From contig CM066729.1 in assembly GCA_033961575.1 (NCBI GenBank), positions 93,685,001 through 93,749,000 of the forward strand: a stretch of 64,000 nt of DNA, in the 5' to 3' direction. Positions within the stretch are counted from its first letter, which is position 1, and each line of letters starts with the position of its first letter. Positions 46,570-58,289 of this stretch are shown here, in pieces. The notes under the pieces were generated by a model, which saw nothing but the letters and a program-made list of their open reading frames with translations, had not been told where the DNA came from and did no database searches. A program made the translations under genes and the position numbers. Source of the stretch: Aselliscus stoliczkanus. Its lineage: Eukaryota > Chordata > Mammalia > Chiroptera > Hipposideridae.

Positions 46570-47200
46570 GGTCGGCAGTGTTGTTCTTCCTGTCTATTCA
46601 GTTTCTCCCTCCTCTGTGTGTTTTTCCTTCAATCAACCTGCATATTACCCTTTCCCATGCTAAGAAAAGAAGAAGAAGAAGGAGAAGAAGAAAAAGAAAA
46701 AGAAAAATCCTTCCTTTCAATCTATTTTACTCAATATCATGCCCTATTTATTTTCTTTTATTATAAAGTTCATTGACTAAAAAAGTTACTGTTAGTGTCT
46801 CTATTGCCACCTCATTCCCCAATGTATTAAACCTGGTCGCTATCTCTATGACTACATAGAATGTGCTTTTTGCTACAATTACTAATGAATTCCCCATCAA
46901 TAAATCCAATCCCTGGGTTTTGTTCTCATCCTACTTAATCCTGCTGCAGTATCTGGCACTGTTAAATACACTCGTTTTTCAATCTTCTCTTTTACTTCAG
47001 AGAGTAAATTTCTATGACTTTTTTTATTTGACTATACTTTCCCTCACTTTTGATATGGCCTATGTTTCTCTTCCTCCCCTAAAGATTTATATTTCCCATG
47101 GATATGTTTTTACACTACACATCCTCTACACCAGATAATCTTATTTATTACAAAGACATCAGTAGAAAGAAAGTCTCCATATAGTTCAATAGGGACATGG
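46570..47200 (+). mobile_element. L2 fragment, sense
   Basis: CTACAATTACTAATGAATTCCCCATCAATAAATCCAATCCCTGGG, then CTTAATCCTGCTGCAGTATCTGGCACTGTTAAATACACTCG, matches L2 ORF2 DNA in order. Ancient and interrupted by a GAA-rich run (46667-46706). The open frames here are remnants. Confidence 0.7.
46667..46706. repeat. (GAA)n-rich microsatellite
   Basis: A purine-only run of GAA and AAAAG units. Confidence 0.9.
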
Positions 47201-47328
47201 ACTAGATATATTTATTCACTTCTACACTCCTACTAGTTAGTTTGAGCCTATAAAATAGGACCTATAAAATAGGTCCATACATATTTTAGTTAATGAATGA
47301 TATATTACTTAAATTTAAAATATCTATG

Positions 47329-47425
47329 GGCCGGCTGAGTGGCATGGTGGTTGAGCGCTGGCTTGGGAAGCCGGCAGCTCCGGTTCAGGTCCCACATGTG
47401 AGGGCCAGTGACACTGCCCTCAAAA

Positions 47426-47471
<46 letters not shown>
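47329..47471 (+). mobile_element. short tRNA SINE, type A, with (AAAT)n tail
   Basis: GGCCGGCTGAGTGGCATGG head, B box GGTTCAGGTCC, GAGGGCCAGTGACACTGCCCTC and then about 12 AAAT units. Perfect target duplication AAAATATCTATG at 47317-47328 and 47471-47482. The 61-codon reverse frame is not a gene. Confidence 0.95.
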
Positions 47472-47472
<1 letters not shown>

Positions 47473-47624
47473 AATATCTATGAATTTCACATTTATAGAT
47501 TTCGTTATGTACTACACATACCTACTTATCACAACATTTTCATCTTCCACATATAGCTTAAAGTTAATGACCAAATCATTTTTCCCCTAAAAATCTCTCC
47601 TTGTACTGCATACCATACTTAATT

Positions 47625-47735
47625 CTTTTGTTTATTTATGGATTAAATAAATATTTACTAATTTTGTAATTTGCAGCAGGCACAGGCTACAGCAGTGAAA
47701 AATTCCTATAAGATACCTGTAAAAACAAACAAACA
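47625..47735 (-). repeat. L2 3'-end fragment, antisense
   Basis: AAATAAATATTTACTAATTTTG..., AGGCACAGGCTACAGCAGTGAAAAATTCC resembles the reverse L2 end (AATATTTATTGAGC ... GATACAGCAGTGAACAAAA). Confidence 0.5.
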
Positions 47736-47739
47736 CTGA

Positions 47740-48680
47740 ACGCTGCTTTGGAACTGAGTAATGGGTCAAGGCTAAAGAGGTTTGAAGAAGCAGATATTGC
47801 TATATGGGATTTTACATTGAAATTTATATTGCGATAGCATACAGCCATTACAACCATATGTTCCCTCTATTCCTCTTATTCCATATTTTCTTTAATTATA
47901 TGGGTAGCAGTATATTTAATGCCGCCCATCAGTAGTTAATTCCTATGTCTCTAGCCATTGTGGTTGTCTAAAACTCACTCCAAATCAAATAATTGGACCA
48001 ATGTAAGCAAAAATTTTGCCTGTTGGTTAGTCTGTGCTCTTTATCCTACCACTTAGATTTGCTAGACATAAAATGCTTGCCTCACACTTTTTGGATATGT
48101 ATGGCCCATGTGATCATTTTTAATTTATCTCCCATATCTTCTCCTGATTAACGTGAGTCCACTGTAACAGTTTCACAACAATGCCGGGCCCTATCCAAGA
48201 AGGGAGCTCAGATACATAATTTTTTAGAGTTAAGATGAATAAAATGCTCCAGTTCTTGGTCCTTTTTACCACAGGACTTCTGAATTTACCTGGTATTAGC
48301 CCTTTCTTATGTTTAGCTGCTGTTTTCAAATGTACCTGTTCCCTTTTTTTCAGTGAATATCCATTGTTTATGTTGGTGTTTTCTGCACAGATTGTATGGC
48401 CATTAGTGGTATATACTCATCTGTTTGAATTTTGGGGTAAGTATGTATACTTTCCCACCTAGTTTTGTTGAAAATAGTGCCCATAGATTCCTGACTTTGC
48501 TATCTAGTAACTCTGTCTGAAAAATTACACTGCCATGACTATTATCTTGCCATAAATCTCTTCAATGGAATCACAATTAGTTATGAGCCTCTACTTTACA
48601 GGATTGATGTCAGTTTTTGATATCTGAGGGCAAGTTTGGGTATACAACAGAGTATTTGAAGTAACTTGAGCTATTATTAT
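47740..48680. other. unassigned sequence, possibly an ERVL/MaLR relic
   Basis: A short GAACTGAGTAATGGGTCAAGGCTAAAGAGG stretch at 47752 recalls MaLR internal sequence, but nothing else around it could be placed. Frames at 48120-48462 on both strands show no domain. Confidence 0.3.
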
Positions 48681-48684
48681 TAGC

Positions 48685-48990
48685 AGTAATAACAGTAGTA
48701 GTACTTTCGTGCACAAAACAACACAGTTATTAGACATTTATATATCTCACAAAGTGATAACCCCAATAAACCTATTACACTGCTGGCACTGCACATAGTT
48801 ATTACAATATTATTGACTATATTCTCTATGTTGTATTTTATATCTATGTGACTTTTTTAAAAATTGTAGTTGACATTCAATATTATTTTATATTAGTTAC
48901 AGATATATAGCATAGTAGTTAGACATTTATGTAATTTATGAAGTGATCCCCTGATAAATCTAGTACAATTCTGACACTATATATAGTTTT
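48685..48990 (-). mobile_element. L1 3'-UTR, antisense
   Basis: GTGCACAAAACAACACAGTTATTAGACATTTATA..., AAAGTGATAACCCC and a second similar module after ATTGTAGTTGACATTCAATATT mirror the L1 tail at 14.65-15.13 kb, without its SINE. Confidence 0.72.
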
Positions 48991-49258
48991 GTAACTTGGG
49001 TTTTCAATTCACATTCATATTTTAAACTAGCACATTTAAAATCTAGTTTACATACAATGAATTTAAAATCATCTAAAAAATGTTGTCATTTTAATTAGTA
49101 ATCTAATACTTGTATATAAAATATAAACAATTGTTTTAATAGGAAATTATATTAATGCTGCTACTAAGTAAATCATATAGATTAAATAATGCTTAAATAG
49201 TCTAAATAATCCTTAAATAATCCTTAAATAAAATTCCCTTAAACAGTTTAAATAATAT
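48991..49258. other. unassigned AT-rich DNA
   Basis: Contains a short run of AAATAATCCTTAAAT-type local repeats (49190-49230). Nothing else seen. Confidence 0.4.
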
Positions 49259-49259
49259 A

Positions 49260-49822
49260 TGAGATCAGACAATTAAGTTCAGGAATTCATCCTAGAAAAA
49301 GTGCTATATGCCTCATTGCTGAATATCACTATGGTCACCTTTGAAGTACTCCCCTTCTATGCACCAATGCCAGTGCCTAGTCTACCCCTCAAAGCAATTT
49401 TGGAACTCTTTTTTTTCTGGAGTAACAATCAGTGCTGTCATCATATTACCCTTAATGTCCTGAATGGCATCAAAATGTTTTCCTTTCAATATTTCCTTTA
49501 TCTTTGGGTAAAGAAAGAAGTCATTGGGGGCCAAATCAGGTGAGTAGGGATGGTGTTCCAATACAGTTATTTGTTTACTGGCTAAAAACTCCCTCACAGT
49601 CTCATGTGAGCTAATGCATTGTCATGATGCAAGAGCCATAAATTGCTGGAGAAAAGTTCAGTTCGTCTAACTTGTTCACAAGCCTTGTCAGCACTTCCAA
49701 ATAGAAAAGTTAGTTAACTGTTTGTCTAGTTGGTACAAATTCATCATGAGTAATCCCTTTGATATCAAATAAGGTTAGCAACACCATTGCAACAAGTTCG
49801 CAAAGTTAATTGTCAGACCAGG
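49260..49822 (-). mobile_element. mariner deletion derivative, copy 4, antisense
   Basis: Both ends are present: GATCAGACAATTAAGTTCAG at the left and TTAATTGTCAGACCAGG at the right. The reverse frame 49382-49597 has YSPDLAPNDFFLYPKIKEIL. Same 5'-end-to-C-terminus junction as copies 1 and 2. Non-autonomous. Confidence 0.9.
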
Positions 49823-50093
49823 TATGTGCTGCATTTAAGTGAGTGTTTCCGAAAAGTGACTTTTACTGGCTGGGTACTTTTGTTTGATTAGTAAATCATA
49901 AATGCCTTCAAAAAGAAATGGTAAGGCTTAATGTAAAATGTAGAGGTTTGGGAAGGAACGTTGTAGTTATTTCTATATATTTCTGTTCATATTGGAACAA
50001 ACCATAACATATCTCAACTGTTTTCATTTTACACAAGTGAAACAAATAGCAAAAACATAGTTTGATTAAATAGTTATTAAATAGTGATATACC

Positions 50094-50564
50094 GGGCTGG
50101 CCGAGTGGTGTGTTGGTTGAGTTGGCTCGGGACGCCTGCTCTGAGCAGCAGGAACCTGGTTCAGGTCCGACATGAGGGCCAATGATGCTGCACCCTCTAC
50201 AGCTAAGATGGTGAACAGCAGCTTGACCTGGAGTTGGCCTGCAGTGGGTCGCCGACAACAGCATAGGCTGCAGCTCCTGGGCTGCCATAAGCTACCATGA
50301 GTCACTGGCAGCCAGCATGAGCAGCTGGCAGCAGACATGAGCTGCCAAGAGCTACCGTCAGCGGCCGTCCAATGGCCAGTGAGTGACTGCCTCAGCCAAG
50401 AAGAGCACAATGATCACAATACCAACATGGGCCAGTGAGGCGTTGTCTTCCACTGCTAGACTGAAGAACAAAAGGGACAGCAACTTGTCTGTTCCCCTTC
50501 CCTGATTCCCCAATGCTGTACCCCTCCCCCAATTCCCCAATTTAAAAAAAAAATAAAAAAATAA
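50094..50564 (+). mobile_element. long tRNA SINE (T+ family), full length, tail altered
   Basis: Head GGGCTGGCCGAGTGGTGTG, B box GGTTCAGGTCC, GC-rich body and CCCCAATTCCCCAATTTAAAA end; AATAAA and TCTTT are replaced by an A/AT-rich tail. Perfect target duplication AAATAGTGATATACC at 50079-50093 and 50565-50579. Its body is more diverged than the copies at 20.6 and 40.0 kb. Reverse frames of 100-126 codons are shadows. Confidence 0.93.
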
Positions 50565-50579
50565 AAATAGTGATATACC

Positions 50580-51167
50580 TAAATTTAAACCTCTATCATG
50601 AAGTAAAATAAAGTCTGAATTACAGAGTATCTGAAAATTGAAGCTTGCAGGTGTTTCCAAAAAGACAAAAAAATGACAGAAGAGTCAGTGGCCTGATAAT
50701 TGCACCCCATGAAGGTCAAAGACCTGAAGATGAAAAGGGATCCTCTCACTGAGCCTAAACTGATCCTTCAGAACAGTGATTGACAAAATCATTCTTCACC
50801 TCAGACCCACATTTGGAAGATAATGAGGTCACCGGAGAGGACTGGGGATGTTACTTGGATTTTTTTATAAAGGCTTCAGAGAGTTTAATTTCCTGGGAGC
50901 ACTTAATACAAATCCTTACTTAAACTGCAATAGTCTACGATTTCATGAATAAAGTTGTTCTGAATTGCATATAGTCATTTTGAGATGTCTAAGCAGGGTA
51001 TTTGTGTATGAATAAGGTCAAATACTCTGCTAATTGAAATGCCTTTTCTGCCTTGAGCCTTCATCTTCTGATAAAGAAGCTGCCATGTGTCACTAAGAAA
51101 TGGATCCAGGATGTTGAGTTTAATGGGTGAATGGATAAGGAACTGGATAAGTCTTTCATGGTGAGAT

Positions 51168-51210
<43 letters not shown>

Positions 51211-51970
51211 AAAAAGGTCAGTAAACCAAATATTTAATGATGAGAAGCATAAAACGTAGCCATTAATGCTTTCACCAAATAATTCCGTATCTCCTCGGGG
51301 ACTTTTAGGATCGAGCTTCTCTTATCCTTGAAGTTATGTGTGACATGTGACTTCCTCTGTACAGTAAAACATGAACATAAATGATTATTTTCAGACAAAA
51401 GTTAGAATAAGCATTTTGTGATATGTCCCATTTAAAATGGAGCTTGTAGATAGATGGCTTTTACCTCCCATTGAAAAACCAGAGAAAAAGAAAACTACAG
51501 CAGGCCAGCCTGCTACCAACCAATTTAATATCAAATTATAGCAGTATGGTGTGAAATCCAGAGCCCTCTGTGGCAACATTTAAGGATACCTTCACCTCCT
51601 GGAGGACAGAGTGTGCTGGAAAATTAGCACACAATCTGATTATAAAAATAATAAAATCAACAGTCCTGGCAAGTCTTTGGGGGTAAACAATATTAGTACT
51701 CTATTAGAGAAGAAACGAAAGCCTGAAATACACGATGCACACATTTAGGTACATTCTCCTAAGAAAGTTGAACACCCATATTACCTGAACTATCTAACAG
51801 TTGATAGACTATCAGAGTTGTCTGTCTTCTGCTTCCTGTAAATGCTTAGATTCTATTTTCTTGTAGAACATGAAACAACTCACCTGAGGCAGATGACTTT
51901 AAAAGTGTTGCTTGCCTTCCTCCAAATATGCCCCCACTTTTTCTCATTCCTCTGACTCTCACATTTCATA
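50580..51970. other. unassigned sequence with one microsatellite
   Basis: No gene or named repeat seen apart from the TG tract at 51170-51210. Confidence 0.4.
51170..51210. repeat. (GT)n microsatellite
   Basis: About 20 GT units. Confidence 0.97.
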
Positions 51971-51979
51971 AGTAGACAA

Positions 51980-52130
51980 GCAGTATCAGGTACACCTGAA
52001 AATATTTTGGAAATACCAACTGTTGGGGTCCATTCCATACCAAGTAATGAGGAAGGGCCATCAATCTGTATTTTAACAAGGCTTCAGGTCTTTCTGATGT
52101 GTGGCACAGTTTGAGAACCTCTGTTATAAA
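51980..52130 (+). repeat. MER5-type fragment
   Basis: ATCAATCTGTATTTTAACAAGGCTTCAGGTCTTTCTGATGTGTGGC and CAGTTTGAGAACCTCTG fit the right half of a MER5-group hAT MITE. Confidence 0.62.
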
Positions 52131-52134
52131 CTAA

Positions 52135-53395
52135 TAAATAGAATAATGTTTTCCCCTGTTTTGGAGGGGGAGACACACCTTAAAGGATCCTCAGGAGCCA
52201 GCTAATATGTCCTAGCAGTCAATGGGAAAAATCCCTGGAAATGAATCTTCATTGTGTCTAATTGGAGTTATGATATATAATATAAAGCTGAATAAAAGAA
52301 TTATGATATAGGGACTCTTATGATTTAGAAAGCCTGAAATAAGTCTTAATATTCTTCTGGTATAATTCATAGAAATCTATAATAAACTGGTGGAAAATGT
52401 GGACTGCTTTGGGGGGGGAATAAAAAAGGACTAAGGGAATGTCAAAATATTCATAGAGTAGAACATTTTCTAGGTAACACCAGATAATCTATCACTTGAA
52501 TATATTCCAAATGAGGAAACTGTACAGAGAACCAGAGCTGGATGTTAGTTAAAGCATCAAAGACAGATTTTATTTATTAATTATTGTAATAGAGGAAAGA
52601 TATTTCAGTATAGAGTTGAGCTCAGTTTCAAATATAGCAAAGAACAGTTGAGGATGTATACCAAGGAGCAGGCAGGATAAAAGGGTTCATGGATGGGAAT
52701 TTGCAGAGGAAACATAAGGGTAGTAGAATTTTTGTTAAACCTTAGCAGGACTCTTGCAGAAGGCAGGCCAAGGCTTTTAGATAACAAGGATGAGGGAATG
52801 ATTTAACAGAATTCTTTGCTAAGACTGGGCTAGGGAGGTCAAAGACAGGACAGGGGTGAAAGTAGAGGTCTAGCATATAAGAGGGCTCGGAGGAACCTCA
52901 GTTTGTTCAGGGAGAGAGTCTTTGTAAGTCCAGAGGACCTCCTTTACCTAAGTGATTAATTATTCCAGGTATCTGTCTTTTGTAGATCAGGGCTGATGGA
53001 ACTGGGAGTGTAGCTATGGAACTACATCTCTTCTACTAATGGGAATGGCAGAATTCTAAATTAATGGAGGTCACATGGTGGCACTGAACATAGATGCAAG
53101 GTAGAAATAATTATCATAGCAAGCAGCAAGCCTAGAAGAACCGTTAGGAAATATCTATAGTGATCATTTATATTACGGTGTGCCAAAGGATAAAAAATAT
53201 TCAGACAGTAAGGACCTTTCTTGACTTCTATAACTTAAAAAGAGGTGAGAACTCAAGGCTGATATAAGTTACTACAAGAAAAAAATAACGATGATTTACT
53301 CAGTTTCCAAACATAAGCCAGTTGTTAACCACTGACTTTTAGTGTGATATTATTGATCCAGGAAATATGTCCTCTTTAATCTTCATCAGACATAA
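52135..53395. other. unassigned sequence
   Basis: No gene or confidently named repeat. Segment 52780-53060 is less AT-rich and could be a diverged repeat. Confidence 0.35.
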
Positions 53396-53399
53396 ACAT

Positions 53400-53860
53400 C
53401 AGAAGCAGTTTCATGTACTTGTGGGGACAGTAGTACATATGGTTTTGCCAGGCCTCTTTGATCTCCTGCTTTATCTCATAATATAGTATGAAAGGATGTT
53501 TATTGTCCGGAAATTCTGAAGAACCTCATGCCAGGTCACTATGTTGCTAACATTATGTTGAGCATACCCGAGAAACACGGAATTGTATATCCTCTAGCTG
53601 GATACCATGATTAAACATATGAACATCAGAGAGTGAGAGAAACACCTGACAAATATTCTGGTGTTTATTACATTGGTGAGATGTAAAAATTCAGTTAGAA
53701 CCCATTATACTGAATTATCCTCCCTAAGGTACAGGGAAAGGTGCTGCCTTTTGACCTATCACTACTGAAAGACACATAGCACTGATGAGCCTTCTTCAGC
53801 TTGCTCAGGCTTTGGGCTGAGCATATAGGAATTACCAGAGAGTTAATGTTCCCAGAAACC
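53400..53860 (+). pseudogene. ERVL-like pol remnant
   Basis: By eye the order of short matches (GCTAACATTATGTTGAGCAT, CATCAGAGAGTGAGAG, TCCTCCCTAAGG, then a GAGCCTTCTTCAGC segment) follows the ERVL reverse-transcriptase region. Every frame is full of stops. A plausible LTR end follows directly, on the same strand. Confidence 0.5.
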
Positions 53861-54170
53861 AACAAATGGCAGACATTGGTTTGATTGATAAATATCTTAG
53901 CTGCTTTGTCTTGGTTGAATAACTCAAAGCATGTTCTACTCTATTTCCCCATATCTGTGACATTAAGCTTTATTTTCCTGCTGTGGCAACTTGTTTGGGA
54001 ATGTGTTATTTTGGGGCTTTTCTACCCTCCCCACCTCACTTCCCTAACCTCCATCAGTGTTGCGTTGGATCACATCCCAAATAAATTGCTTATACTCTAA
54101 CATTTGTCCCAGTGTTCCAATGTCTGCTTCTGTGAAATTCTATATTAGACAAACTTAGTAGAGAATTTTG
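53861..54170 (+). repeat. probable LTR of the ERVL remnant
   Basis: CCCAAATAAATTGCTTATACTC followed by TTTGTCCCAGTGTTCCAATGTCTGCTTCTGTGAAA resembles the polyadenylation-signal-to-end part of old ERVL LTRs. The position after pol-like sequence supports it. Boundaries uncertain. Confidence 0.5.
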
Positions 54171-54309
54171 CCCCTGATTATGGAAAAGATAGCCATATAG
54201 CGACACTAGAAATTTTAGCATTTGACTTTAGTAAAATGTATAAGGCAACTTTACCAAATTTTCAATGTTCAGTTACTAATATCCCTTTCCCATCCCCACC
54301 CACATGTTA

Positions 54310-54510
54310 GAAACAATTGAGATCTCCTTGCCTCCTTTTGTATTGTAGCTCTCTTATCTGCTGTTATTCCTTTTTTGTACTTATACCCATCCTCTGCATG
54401 GCAATAAACTTGTTGAAGACAAGGATCCTTATAATTGTCTTTTTTATTTTGATACTACTTAGCACAATATCTCACACTTTCTGGGGCCCTATATATTAGT
54501 TAAATTAAAA
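54310..54510 (+). repeat. L2 3' end, sense
   Basis: GCAATAAACTTGTTGAAGACAAGGATCC, then ACTACTTAGCACAATATCTC and an end near TTAGTTAAAT, matches the L2 tail order (TGTAAGCTCCATGAGGGCAGG then CCTAGAACAGTGCCTGG). Confidence 0.6.
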
Positions 54511-54839
54511 TAATACCTTGATTTTAATATTAGTGTACCAAAAATGCTACCAGAATATATTTAATATACTTTACCTCAAAAGGCACTTTTTAACTTTGTG
54601 AATATGTGGGTGGAAGACAGGAATTAATTTACAAATGACCCTATGATTTTATCCATTTCCAGGGCCTAGAAAAATGATCTTGCTTTAGACAAAAGCAGGG
54701 AAGTTAAGGACACAGTTAATATGAAAAGATGAAGACTATGATGAAAAGATTGGAAATTGTGTGACATAGTGTTGAGTCATGGATTTTATCATATCTAGAG
54801 TTCTAGGAGTGTTTTGGAGACATGGAGTTAGGACAAGAA

Positions 54840-55045
54840 TTCAGAGGAAGAATATTATAGTCAAATAGATTATGGACTTTGAATTAAAATTGTCCGATCC
54901 TATCATTTACTTGCTGCAGGCCAAAAGTAAGGTGCTTAGCATTTCTAAGCTCAATTTATTTATTTGTCTTGACAATAATAATAATATCTACTATCTGGTG
55001 TTTTTCCATGAATAAAATAAATTGCTTATGTTGTTATTAGAAATG
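54840..55045 (+). repeat. MIR copy
   Basis: CATTTACTTGCTGCAGGCC...GTGCTTAGCATTTCTAAGCTCAATTTATTTATTTGTC then AATAATAATATCTACTATCTGG follows the MIR core and 3' half. Confidence 0.65.
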
Positions 55046-55110
55046 AACAATATAAGTCAAAAATTGGGGAATGAATTTTAATTATTTTAATTTAAAATTA
55101 GGTAACCATT

Positions 55111-55220
55111 GGGCCGGCCGAGTGGCACGGTGGTTAAGCGCTGGCTTGGGAAGCCAGCAGCCTCAGTTCGGGTCCCACATATGAGGGCCAGTGACACTGC
55201 CCTCAAAAAAAAAAAAAAAA
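55111..55220 (+). mobile_element. short tRNA SINE, type A, full length
   Basis: GGGCCGGCCGAGTGGCACGG head, B box GTTCGGGTCC, GAGGGCCAGTGACACTGCCCTC and about 17 A. Perfect target duplication AAATTAGGTAACCATT on both sides. This is the cleanest short copy in the window. Confidence 0.96.
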
Positions 55221-55224
55221 TTAG

Positions 55225-55915
55225 GTAACCATTTAAGAAATTATTTCATGTCATTCTCAAAATTATTCAGAATGAACTATGATAGTTTCTTAATTTATTA
55301 TTACTATTATTATTATTAGAATGTTCTTTTAACAGAAGTAATTACCACTTCAAGAGAACTTTCCCCTATGATTTCTGGCTTACTAAACCTGGTACATTCA
55401 TTTTATAATGAATGACTGTTATGTTAAACCCTTAATCATATTATTATTTCAAGTTCTATTATATCAGATTACACATTTTATTAATATAATAATTTTAAAA
55501 TGGTGTTTATTTTATTATTATGTTCATTGTAATATCAAAAGTAAATGTAATATACTATGGCAATCTGTTTTTTCCAGTGCCTTTATTCTTTTCCTATTTA
55601 TTCAACTATGCCTTTAAATATGTTTATAGAAAGTTAACTGTTCTTAACTGAGCAAAATTGCAAGGAAGAATGTTTTAACAATATGTATGTGATGTAAAGA
55701 AATAAATTAATGGTATCTCTGGTGGTAAGTTGATGAATTTTGCTTCTTAAAACCTAAAAGAGATGAAGGTTTATACTGTTTAAATATAATAAGCTTAAAA
55801 TTTGAATTATCACTACTTTCTCATTCTACCTGAATATTATATTTTATTTTAAGCAACCTGGTTTAATGTGGCATTAAATATAGAATACATATAGAAAATG
55901 CACAAATATTTTAAA
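55225..55915. other. unassigned AT-rich DNA
   Basis: No gene or named repeat seen. Confidence 0.4.
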
Positions 55916-55919
55916 AAAT

Positions 55920-56290
55920 TTTTCTATGAAACCTTAATAAATCAAATGTCTATCAACATTAGAATAGTATAATGTGTTATATTATATGAACTGTTAAGTA
56001 GCAACAATACTGAACTATTGCTATGCTAAAAATCTCAGATTAAAACATACAAAGTATAATGATAAGTGGAAAAAAACAAAATATTATATAATACATGATT
56101 GCAGTTATATGTGAAGTTTCAGATCAAGTAAAATTATTCTATGTTCATGAAGATCAGAAAAGCTCTACACAGGGATTATTGACTAGAAAGGGAGAAGAGG
56201 ACTGAGAATAGTTCTGTGGCTAATTAGCTAATTATTTTATTTTAAGTAGATGTCTTCCAGTTTAGATCTCAATACACATATTTGCAGTAG
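55920..56290 (+). repeat. old L1 3'-end fragment, sense
   Basis: AATGTCTATCAACATTAGAATAG...TATATGAACTGTTAAGTAGC and GATAAGTGGAAAAAAACAAAATA follow the ORF2 C-terminus and early 3' UTR of L1M elements. Diverged. Confidence 0.55.
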
Positions 56291-56294
56291 TGAA

Positions 56295-57275
56295 TGTTTA
56301 TATCAATTATTTTTTAATTTCCAAATTAAAAATTTGAATAAATGTCTTTTAAAACATGGCAGAATTATAAATTATTTCAATCCCATTTGTAAAATTAGGC
56401 ATCTTTATTTCTAGGTTTAGATAATAATGCTAGAAAATTACGCTAATGATTCTAGGAAATGTATCATAATATTTCAGTCATTATTGACAGATTTTTAAAA
56501 ATTATATGTTCTATCTAGTAAAACTGGACAAGGAGCTTTGCTTAGAAAAGTAAAAATGTCTTCTATTTTTCTAAATTCTGTTCCTCAGAGCACAGGGCAG
56601 TGATGATTTAGAGAAGTAAATGATAGTGTCTTAGTTTTAAAGCCAACCAGGAAGATGGAAAGTAACAGCATAATTCACAAGCATAATTGTGAAATTCAGA
56701 GAAAAAGTAGAATACAGCCAAAATATTGTAGGGCGTAAGTTTTATTTGGTATGGCAAATGCATAAAAATACTTCAGGTAGGCTTAATCACTATGAACAAA
56801 AACACAGAAGCAATATTGTTAATGATATTAATAGTCCTTCCTAACTAGCTGAGTTACAACTATAGATTAGTAATGGACATTATCAGATTTTCATATGTAC
56901 TTTCATTCAAGATGTTCCTTCATGCTAAGACTCCCATTAACAAATGCATGTTTGTACAAGATACTGTAATTATGGCAAATGACATGCAAATTAATATATG
57001 AGTTTAAATCAAAGTGTGATACATTCAGAATGAAAGAATCAAACAAATAACCAACTGCTAGGTAAATATATAAAATAATGATTTGCTTAATATATGCCAG
57101 CAATAAATCACTTGCAATAGGAAATGTATTAGATATCTCATTCATAAAAGCAACTAATATTCTAAAATTTTTAAATTCTCAACTGCCTACAACTAAAGTT
57201 AATAAGAACTAACTAAAACACTAACAGAACAAAACAGTGAAATGTGGTTGAAATATTAAAAAATCATATATAGGA
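56295..57275. other. unassigned AT-rich DNA
   Basis: No gene or named repeat seen; the 80-codon reverse frame 56903-57145 is hydrophobic low-complexity sequence. Confidence 0.4.
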
Positions 57276-57276
57276 G

Positions 57277-57278
<2 letters not shown>

Positions 57279-57320
<42 letters not shown>
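57279..57320. repeat. (TA)n microsatellite
   Basis: About 20 TA units. Confidence 0.97.
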
Positions 57321-57321
<1 letters not shown>

Positions 57322-57490
57322 AAACTTGATAATATAGTAAAGATGTCCTTTTTTCAACGTATTCTAAAAAGAGAATACAAATATTTATACAGAATAAATC
57401 AAGATTTTAAAAAATACAAACCTGCAAAATATCCTGCATTTTTAAAATAGAGAGCAACAAATGGGATTGACTTTCAAGTATATTGAAATA

Positions 57491-58168
57491 TTTTTTTTTA
57501 ATTTAATTTTATTTTTAATTAGTTTCAGGTGTACAACACAGTGCAATAGTTATACATTTTACCCCTCAAAGTGACAACCCCCCACCCCCAATACACCACC
57601 CCACTCCCCCCCATATCATATATATCTATTACTCTTCCTCTGACTCTCTTCCACAGTATAATCCACATCCCATGACTATCTATATATATTCAATTACAGT
57701 AGGTATATCACCCCCACTTTAGTAATACAGTGCAGTGATCAAACCTCTACTCCATCCATGAAATGGTCTCCCTAACAAGACCTATGATCATCTGACATTC
57801 CACAGAATATTTACAACATTATTAATTATATTCCCCAAACTGTTTTTCCTATCCCAGTAGCAATATTGTAGTTGCCTATTTTTGCTGTCTAATCCCTTCC
57901 CTTTCTCCCTCATTCCCATTCCTCTCCAAATTAGCAACCCTGATTTTTCCTCTATATCTATGAGACAGTTTCTGTTTACTTTGCTCATTCATACAGTTTT
58001 TCATATTCCACCTATAAGTGAGATCATATGGTATTTGTCCTTCTCTGACTGACTTATTTCACTCAACATTATAGTCTCTAGGTCCATCCATATCATTGCA
58101 AATGGCACGATTTCATTCTTCTTTATAGCGGAGTAATACTCCATTGTATAAATATACCACAGTTTCTT
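57491..58168 (-). mobile_element. young L1, 5' truncated, antisense (copy 2)
   Basis: Reverse complement of the L1 tail at 43.4-44.0 kb, with the 3' UTR, C-rich stretch (57586-57610) and ORF2 C-terminus (reverse frame to 58249 with YYSAIKKNEIVPFAMIWMDL). It extends about 60 bp further 5' than copy 1. The 66-codon frame 57788-57988 gives exactly the same protein as in copy 1. Flanks show only a weak possible duplication (ATATTTT). Confidence 0.92.
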
Positions 58169-58289
58169 ATATTTTATAAAATTAAAAGTGTGGGCTTTGT
58201 AAGACAAAGAAACTGAATAATAATAATAAGTGAGCATAACCAGATGCATACATTATATACAGGAATTGAATATATGACATATGCAGCAT

